From: Acholoe squamosa
Lineage: Eukaryota; Annelida; Polychaeta; Phyllodocida; Polynoidae
Reading direction: 5' to 3'
DNA length: 64,000 nucleotides
Assembly: GCA_949317995.1 (NCBI GenBank)
Contig: OX439041.1
Location: 5,644,501 to 5,708,500, forward strand
Shown piece by piece: positions 58,535 to 64,000 of this stretch. Position numbers and translations under genes: made by a program. Positions within the stretch are counted from its first letter, which is position 1; every line of letters begins with the position of its first letter. The notes below the pieces were generated by a model, which saw nothing but the letters and a program-made list of their open reading frames with translations, was not told the DNA's origin and did no database searches.

Positions 58535-58960
58535 CGCGGATGCAGAATTGCATCATGGGCATGATGCACCAATGAATAGCTTGCGGTACTTCATTGGAGC
58601 ATTAGGGAGTGGTCATTATTTATCAACGGGGGGTGGTGGGTTTTTGCGCGAATGCGCAAAATTTTTTTACGCCCCCCCTCGACGGCAGTCAAAATTTTTT
58701 GCGCCCCCCCACGCCGGAGAATTTTCCTGCCCCTATTTGATCTATAGTAGCGCGTGGGCTTTTTTGCTAAAATGTTTTTAGCCCCCCCCCTCAAACCCAC
58801 CCTCCACCCTGTTGATAAATAATGACCACTCCCTTATGCCGACCCTCCGGGACTGTATCAACGCTGTAAGGTCAGAATGAAGCTAGAACGCAGTCCTTCT
58901 AATTTACGCACCAGGGTTGCATTCATGCATTATGATGTGTTACTGCATCAACCTAATGCA
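58535..58960. mobile_element. piggyBac-type MITE split by a nested MITE
   Basis: GCAGAATTGCATCATGGGC and CTTCATTGGAGCA on the left, TGCCGACCCTCCGGGACTG and GGGTTGCATTCATGCATTATG on the right are parts of the family; the Harbinger-type element separates them. Confidence 0.65.
58602..58836. mobile_element. Harbinger-type MITE nested in a piggyBac-type MITE
   Basis: GGGAGTGGTCATTATTTATC and complement ends with TTA at 58602-58604 and 58834-58836. Removing it and one TTA restores the host phrase GCATTATGCC, confirming a 3-base TTA duplication. Confidence 0.8.
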
Positions 58961-59576
58961 TCAACCACCAATAGTTTCAAGGAGTCTAGGTGTATGAAAT
59001 CTGTCAGTTTGGCTCTGCTAAAATTCTCCAATGCGAAATAAAGGTGCTGTTAGAAAGTGTATTCTAGAAATAATCAGTGCTAAACTTTTCTGAATATGGA
59101 ACAGCAGTTCCAGAGGTGTAGAATAAAGACAAATATTTCCATAAAAATCTAACATGTGTGTTTTTATTTGTGAATGATAACCAACCAATTGGCTTTCATT
59201 TGCTCATACTTGGACATTCCTATCTCAATTATTAAGGAACAGAGAGCCAGCTAACATGTTGCGGTGAGTAGCAGACAGAGGGTAGTGCTTGGTTTACATA
59301 GTGTACCATCGAGATAAAGAATTAAAAAGTCTCAAAAGAGTGCCTGGACAAAGGATCTCTTGAATTAATAAGCGTCTGGTTTCGTAAGAGTGCTGGGTCT
59401 GTAGGAAATGTCTTTGTTGCACCCTCCACTTGCTCCCCAAATTCTTGTTAGGGAGTGGATCGTATTTTTTCACAAAAAAAAAAAAAACGGTGGGAGGGTT
59501 GGGTTTTCGGGCTGAGGCGCAAAATTTGTTTTGCCCCCCAAACTGCAGCGGAGGGGTAGAAAAAAATAAATAAACC
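58961..59576. other. Intergenic DNA
   Basis: A one-ended Harbinger-type scrap (TTAGGGAGTGG, 59448) is the only named piece. Confidence 0.35.
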
Positions 59577-59785
59577 TACTGTAAATCCTCGCATATAGGA
59601 CGCACCCTGAATTGGGATAAGTCCTATAGGACACACCTAGGGTTCCTTTTTGGTCTTTTCAGTACTGTTCTATAGTGTAAAATCCTCGCCTATAGGACGC
59701 AGCCTGACTGGGTTAGGTCCTATAGGACGCAGATGAAGTAAATTTGGTGTATAGGCCGCGTCTTATACACGAGGATTTACGGTAC
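59577..59785. mobile_element. TACGGTA-type MITE, ATAGGACGC subfamily
   Basis: Ends TGTAAATCCTCGCATATAGG and complement TACCGTAAATCCTCGTG. The interior repeats TATAGGACGCA where other copies have ATAAGCCGCAC. Confidence 0.75.
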
Positions 59786-60224
59786 CTTTTGAAAACACCA
59801 CAAGATGTTAGTCATTAACAGTTTACATCAATAGGCTTCATAGAAGGCACTGGGGTACCTTGAACCACATGATTACCACCCCCCCCCCCCCACAAAAGGC
59901 CAGGTAGACAAAATTGACATGACTGTTTTCAGGTTTCTTTCCTATTGTTGAATGGGGTCGGGTTGATATAAAGATGGGTTAGGACTTCCATCAGGTGCCC
60001 CCAGTTTCCCGCCCCATTCGAAAGGTGTATGGTCGGGGCAGGATTATTCTAACTACCCATTCTATTTTGTAATAATGACTTGACCATATTATAACTTAAC
60101 TTAAAGCCCACCCCCCCCCCCTTGGAATTCAAATGTACCTTGTGCAAAGTTCAGGGAGGTACACTGTTAGTAGTAGCCACGGTTACTTTAGAGCAAAAAC
60201 CCTTGGCAACTTTGGTTCCAATAC
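59786..60224. other. Intergenic DNA with poly-C tracts
   Basis: C-runs of 12 and 11 bases at 59879 and 60112; no gene. Confidence 0.4.
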
Positions 60225-60570
60225 ATTTTGCTGTAAATCTACAGGAGGTCAGTTGCTGTAATTCTACAGCACAATTCACAGTAGTCATACAGTAATAACC
60301 ACTGTAATCATGCAGCAAGATCACTCAGATCTACAGAAACATATGTTGTAAATAAACAGCAAAATATGTTGTAGAATTACATAAATATGTCTTGTAAAAT
60401 AACACTAATATTTTCTGTAAATGAACAGCAGGTTTTGCTGTAAATGAACAGCAGAATATACTGTAAATTTACAAAAACCGTTGCTGGCAACTGAGGTTCC
60501 AGCAATTATTTACAGAAGCTAGGGGGGTAGAATTACAGCAAGAGATTCTGTGAATCTACAGGAACTGTAT
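60190..60570. repeat. Cluster of CTGTAAATNNACAG words
   Basis: More than ten copies of a near-palindromic 14-base word (CTGTAAATCTACAG, CTGTAAATGAACAG, TTGTAAATAAACAG) in 330 bases. AACCCTTGGCAACTTTGGTTCC near the left and ACCGTTGCTGGCAACTGAGG at 60477 are direct relatives. Probably subterminal repeats of a small transposon. Confidence 0.65.
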
Positions 60571-60592
60571 TGTATAGTATGTATAGGCACTG

Positions 60593-60700
<108 letters not shown>

Positions 60701-61173
60701 TACAGTGAGGTGAGTTCATGATACAATCCCCATAAAAAATTTTATGTGTGCACTCTGTGCATACATTGATACTATAAACCATGCATGCCTTATGAAGACA
60801 AGAATGTCTCCTATCCCAGTGAAGTGCCATCACTGAGATTGAGAGAAGTAGACAACCATCTCTCCCAAACCATTTCAGTCAGTTTTAACACTGGGCTAAC
60901 CTAAGCTTGTCACTAAACAGTGTATTTGAGAATACTGCTCTTTCCCCTGTTGATTTACATAGAACCTGTTATATAACCCCAACTCTTTACAGTGTAGCAA
61001 CAAATTTCTCAATCACTCTGTGGTGCCATCTGTATCTGCATAAAGGAACCCTAACCAACTCATTGGGGGGAGGGGGGACTAGGTGGCAGCAGTGTTGGCT
61101 CCTGCTGGTGCCACCTGAACACAACAAACACAACTAATGCTGTTTAAATGTGGTTCATGAACAATTTGCCACC

Positions 61174-61436
61174 TTAGGGAGTGATCATTTTTAACATGTC
61201 GGGGGGGGGGGTCTGGTGGATTTGAGGGGCGAGGGTCCGAATTTTTCAGCCCCTTGACTGGAGGGGTCAGAATTTTTCAACCCCTCTGATGGGGGGGAGA
61301 TCTAAGTAATTGCACCTGTTTTCAGTAGAAAAACCCGCACATTACTATAGGGGGGGGGGTCAAAATTGTTTTTGCACTTCCACGCACAAAGCCACCAACC
61401 CCAACCCCCTGTTGTTAGAAAGTGATCACTCCTTTA
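61174..61436. mobile_element. Harbinger-type MITE
   Basis: GGGAGTGATCATTTTTAAC left, complement of AGGAGTGATCACTTTCTAAC right, TTA at both flanks. Same internal GGTCAGAATTTTT phrase as the copy at 45747. Confidence 0.75.
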
Positions 61437-61937
61437 GTGCAAGAAAGTTGTAGCTGCATTTTCAAGTTTTGCAGGAGAGGCAAAAGAAGAGTTCCAATTA
61501 CTTTCAAACTAGACCACAAAGTGTATACAACAATGAATGTACATGGGTCAGATTTTTTATTTCTACCCAATTGGCATTTTCATGGTTTTACCAGTTTCTA
61601 TCAGGCCTGGTATTAATCAGCTTAGTCCCAACTTGGCTTTCTTTATGTCATTTGACAGAGGACATGTATACCTTTCAGAAAAGTATAATTTTTTGCACCT
61701 GGCATGATTATTTCCTGAGATATGGACTCTCAAAGTTGAAAAACACCCTTTTAAACCACTTTTTTGGTCATTTTTCTAACTTTGGATGCATGCAGGGAGT
61801 CCAAAAGTAATGCTATGATCACTATTTAAATTTTATTTTTTTGTTCTGGGTGTTAGTTGAGAAAATAATTCTGGTTGATGGTCAGGTAGGTGGTTTTTGT
61901 CAATCCCTGATGCCTTTTAATGGAATAGATCAACGAT
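61437..61937. other. Intergenic DNA, no gene supported
   Basis: AT-rich with chance frames only. Confidence 0.35.
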
Positions 61938-63470
61938 GTAACGATGGTCACTATTATATTACCTCCTCAATGACCATGGAACCACTGGGAATATATTTCA
62001 CCTTATACCGCCTTCCTGTAGGGTATGTTTGACTTGTATGGTGTGCCAAAAATTTTGGCTCCACTGCAAATAGTTTTCCCTCCACTGTCATTAGTGTACT
62101 TTTCACAAATATAAATGTGACCATCGTTACATGTACATTTCCCCCTCCCATGTCCATAGTTTGGCAAAAATAATTCATTCCGTCTTGGAAACTCAAATGT
62201 AGGGCTAAAATGAACAATATTGACCAGGTGTTACGTCGGTAGTTACATCCTTTCCCCCCTATCAGAGGCTACCTAGCCGATCGGTAACGATGGTCACTTT
62301 TATTTGCCTAATAGAGGCGGGAAAGTGTTTCACGCTGTACGTTATCCGGCCGGAAGTAGAGCGGAGTGCGACGCATGCGCATCACGCAGAGGGACTTTGT
62401 TGACATTTTGATGACGATTTCGACCATCTACCTCTACAAAACATACGCCAAAATCAAGTTCAAGGTAAGAATTGAAGAAAATCGATGAAATGTTATCATA
62501 TATGAAGGTCCATGGAACGTTCTGGTGTAAAAATAGTGTATCGAAAACAGTTATTTACGTTAAAAGTGACCGTCGTACGTCGCTTGGCATTGTGTTTTGC
62601 CAGCTCCCGCCATTACTATTCGAGTGAGAGGTCAGAAACTAGGTCCATAGCCGACATCACATACTACGGTAACGATGGTCACATTTATTCCTCGGTTCTC
62701 TGTACACCCTGTATCCGTTGTCAGATGATTGTAATGCATTTACCAACACATTAATAGGGGAGGATAGAGATGAAAACATGTCATGGTTAAGTTAATTGGA
62801 GTATTTTCATTTTTGTCACACTCTACCAACTGCTCATATAAAAAAATACTTGTAATTTTTTGTAAAATTTCTCTTCTGACCCCCCCAAACGTGGGAAATA
62901 TATTCTACTCCCACTCCTTTTAACCTCTAAAACCTGCCTGTACCTTCTCCTGAACAATTCAGAGCAATGGAAGTAGTAGAATAGTAGTTTAATACATACT
63001 AAATCCATTTCTACCGATACCCATATAAATGTGACCATCGTTACCGACGATTAATTATTTTTATTGATTCTTCTTCTATACTTACCCATATCATATCTGT
63101 TGTGAATCTACTCCATTTATATGTTATATACCAATGCTAAGTACAATTTTGAGTGGTCTTGGTACAGTCTGCACCCTCCTGGGGCCAGCAATAGCCAGAT
63201 TTTATAAATGTGACCATCGTTACAAAACCAGTTTTCCTGTCAAAATACACAGTAAGCCTTGGTGCAACCTCTCCATATTTGGACACAAGATGGCCCTATG
63301 GTACTGACATCCCATGGAATAGTCATTTATTTAATACCAGATACTTCATTTCCAACTTGATAATAGGGTGGAGTTAATTCAACATTTTCACTTATAACAT
63401 GTACATGGTTTAGTGTTAATTCAAAAATAAAAGTGACCGTCGTTACAAAAGTTTGTGTGACCATCGTTAC
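61938..63470. promoter_or_regulatory. Nine-copy cluster of the dyad GTAACGATGGTCAC
   Basis: Copies at 61938 (+), 62117 (-), 62284 (+), 62566 (-, partial), 62669 (+), 63031 (-), 63210 (-), 63433 (-, one change) and 63457 (-). Most carry an extended flank ATAAAT on the GTGAC side. The word is an imperfect dyad GTRAC-N4-GTYAC. I saw none elsewhere in the window. They bracket the promoter-like site at 62316-62381 and fill the following intron. Either a protein-binding homotypic cluster or the subterminal repeats of a transposon that continues rightward. Confidence 0.75.
62316..62381 (+). promoter_or_regulatory. E2F, ETS and NRF1 promoter cluster
   Basis: GGCGGGAAA (E2F) at 62316, CCGGAAGT (ETS/GABP) at 62350 and CGCATGCGCA (NRF1) at 62372, in a locally CpG-rich patch with no TATA box. 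A GTAAGA donor at 62465 would end a first exon of about 85 bases. Confidence 0.5.
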
Positions 63471-63531
63471 ATGTCAAAAAACAATATTATGTCAATTTCA
63501 TGTGTTGATTCATTTCTATTTCATTTGCAGT

Positions 63532-64000
63532 ATGGGGAGAAAGAAGCTGCCAGATGGGCAGGCTTTGACACCCGCGCAGCGCAAAGCAGCAAGCCGAGCC
63601 AAGAAACGTGCTCAGCTGGGAGATACCGCCTTCAAGGCTGAACGCGCGGCAGAGAGCCAGACTCAGCGAGACCGCCTCAGGGCATCTGGAGACCATGACA
63701 AGATGGACACTATAAGGGAGCAAACCAGGGTTCGGGTTGCAAACCTAAGGGAGAGGGACAAAACCGGTGAGCCAGCACCCCAGGCCCCTCCACCTCCCGC
63801 AGCACCTCCCGCACCTCCCACACCTGGCACTCCTGCCACACCTGCAGCTGGCAATGCTGCCGCTGCACGTAGGACTACACCTAGAGCTGGCAATGCTGCT
63901 GCTACACCTAGGACTACACCTACAGGACGTACTGGCCGCTCGGCTTTACCAGTACTCCTGTTCTCCAACAAGAATAAACGCCGCTCCCGGAGGAGGACCT
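63532..64000 (+). CDS. Unrecognised basic, Ala/Pro-rich protein, 5' part
   Basis: A TTTCATTTGCAG acceptor at 63519-63530 is followed one base later by ATG GGG AGA AAG, opening a frame of 156 codons that runs off the window. Residues 1-80 are basic, helical and Arg/Lys/Ala-rich (MGRKKLPDGQALTPAQRKAA, SRAKKRAQLGD). Residues 82-140 are low-complexity Pro/Ala/Thr with a repeated RAGNAAA/PRTTP phrase, and a basic patch (NKNKRRSRRR) follows. GC content is far above that of the flanks. Similar basic N-termini occur in transposon-encoded proteins of invertebrates, but I do not recognise the family. A first exon ending 62464 is likely and non-coding, or codes a short upstream frame from 62375. Confidence 0.5.
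   Translation, partial: MGRKKLPDGQALTPAQRKAASRAKKRAQLGDTAFKAERAAESQTQRDRLRASGDHDKMDTIREQTRVRVANLRERDKTGEPAPQAPPPPAAPPAPPTPGTPATPAAGNAAAARRTTPRAGNAAATPRTTPTGRTGRSALPVLLFSNKNKRRSRRRT

Noticed and set aside
61422-62032. Three short plus-strand ORFs
   Set aside because: AT-rich chance frames with no family pattern; they overlap one another and a MITE end.

Overview
This is a window of a bilaterian invertebrate genome. The evidence is one spliced host gene with canonical GT-AG introns (a nicotinic acetylcholine receptor-like subunit), a GPCR pseudogene, a Crypton, LINE ends, tRNA-derived SINEs, fossil LTR elements, and a very high density of MITEs and satellites. I cannot name the phylum: nothing here is diagnostic, and the repeat families are not ones I can tie to a species.

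Layout. 0-3.6 kb: a fossil envelope region (baculovirus F/errantivirus Env-like, + strand) faces a coding-looking but unrecognised minus-strand ORF whose 3' side carries a consensus histone-type stem-loop. 3.6-6.5 kb: AT-rich sequence with a 52-bp minisatellite and a small promoter-like NRF1/YY1 site. 6.5-12.3 kb: two minus-strand LTR-retroelement fossils and a transposase scrap. 12.7-15.7 kb: a decayed Crypton (DUF3504-type tyrosine recombinase) bordered by related foldback sequences. 16-24 kb: a CACTG-ended element full of TGTTTAG motifs, a 93-bp minisatellite, a peptide-GPCR pseudogene, SINE heads and a LINE 3' end. 24.5-33 kb: tandem arrays, chiefly a 25-bp minisatellite (about 35 copies) and a 3.4-kb 30-bp satellite (about 115 copies). 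36.9-54.9 kb: the nAChR-like gene in about 11 exons, with introns loaded with a 19-bp minisatellite, MITEs and a 95/96-bp array. 55-61.5 kb: more MITEs (TTAA piggyBac-type, TTA Harbinger-type, TACGGTA type). 61.9-64 kb: nine copies of a 14-bp dyad, GTAACGATGGTCAC, surround a promoter-like cluster (E2F, ETS, NRF1) and the first intron of a gene whose open frame runs off the window.

Main ideas to take away. (1) At least two tandem arrays appear to have been born from internal pieces of MITEs present here as unamplified copies. (2) Sequence-unrelated foldback elements share an unusual palindrome-plus-second-stem architecture. (3) The nAChR-like subunit keeps the Cys-loop fold but lacks the usual charge-ring residues in its pore and the loop-C vicinal cysteines. 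(4) The dyad cluster at the right end and the histone-type 3' end at the left are the two most unexplained signals. All calls are by eye; no database search was run.
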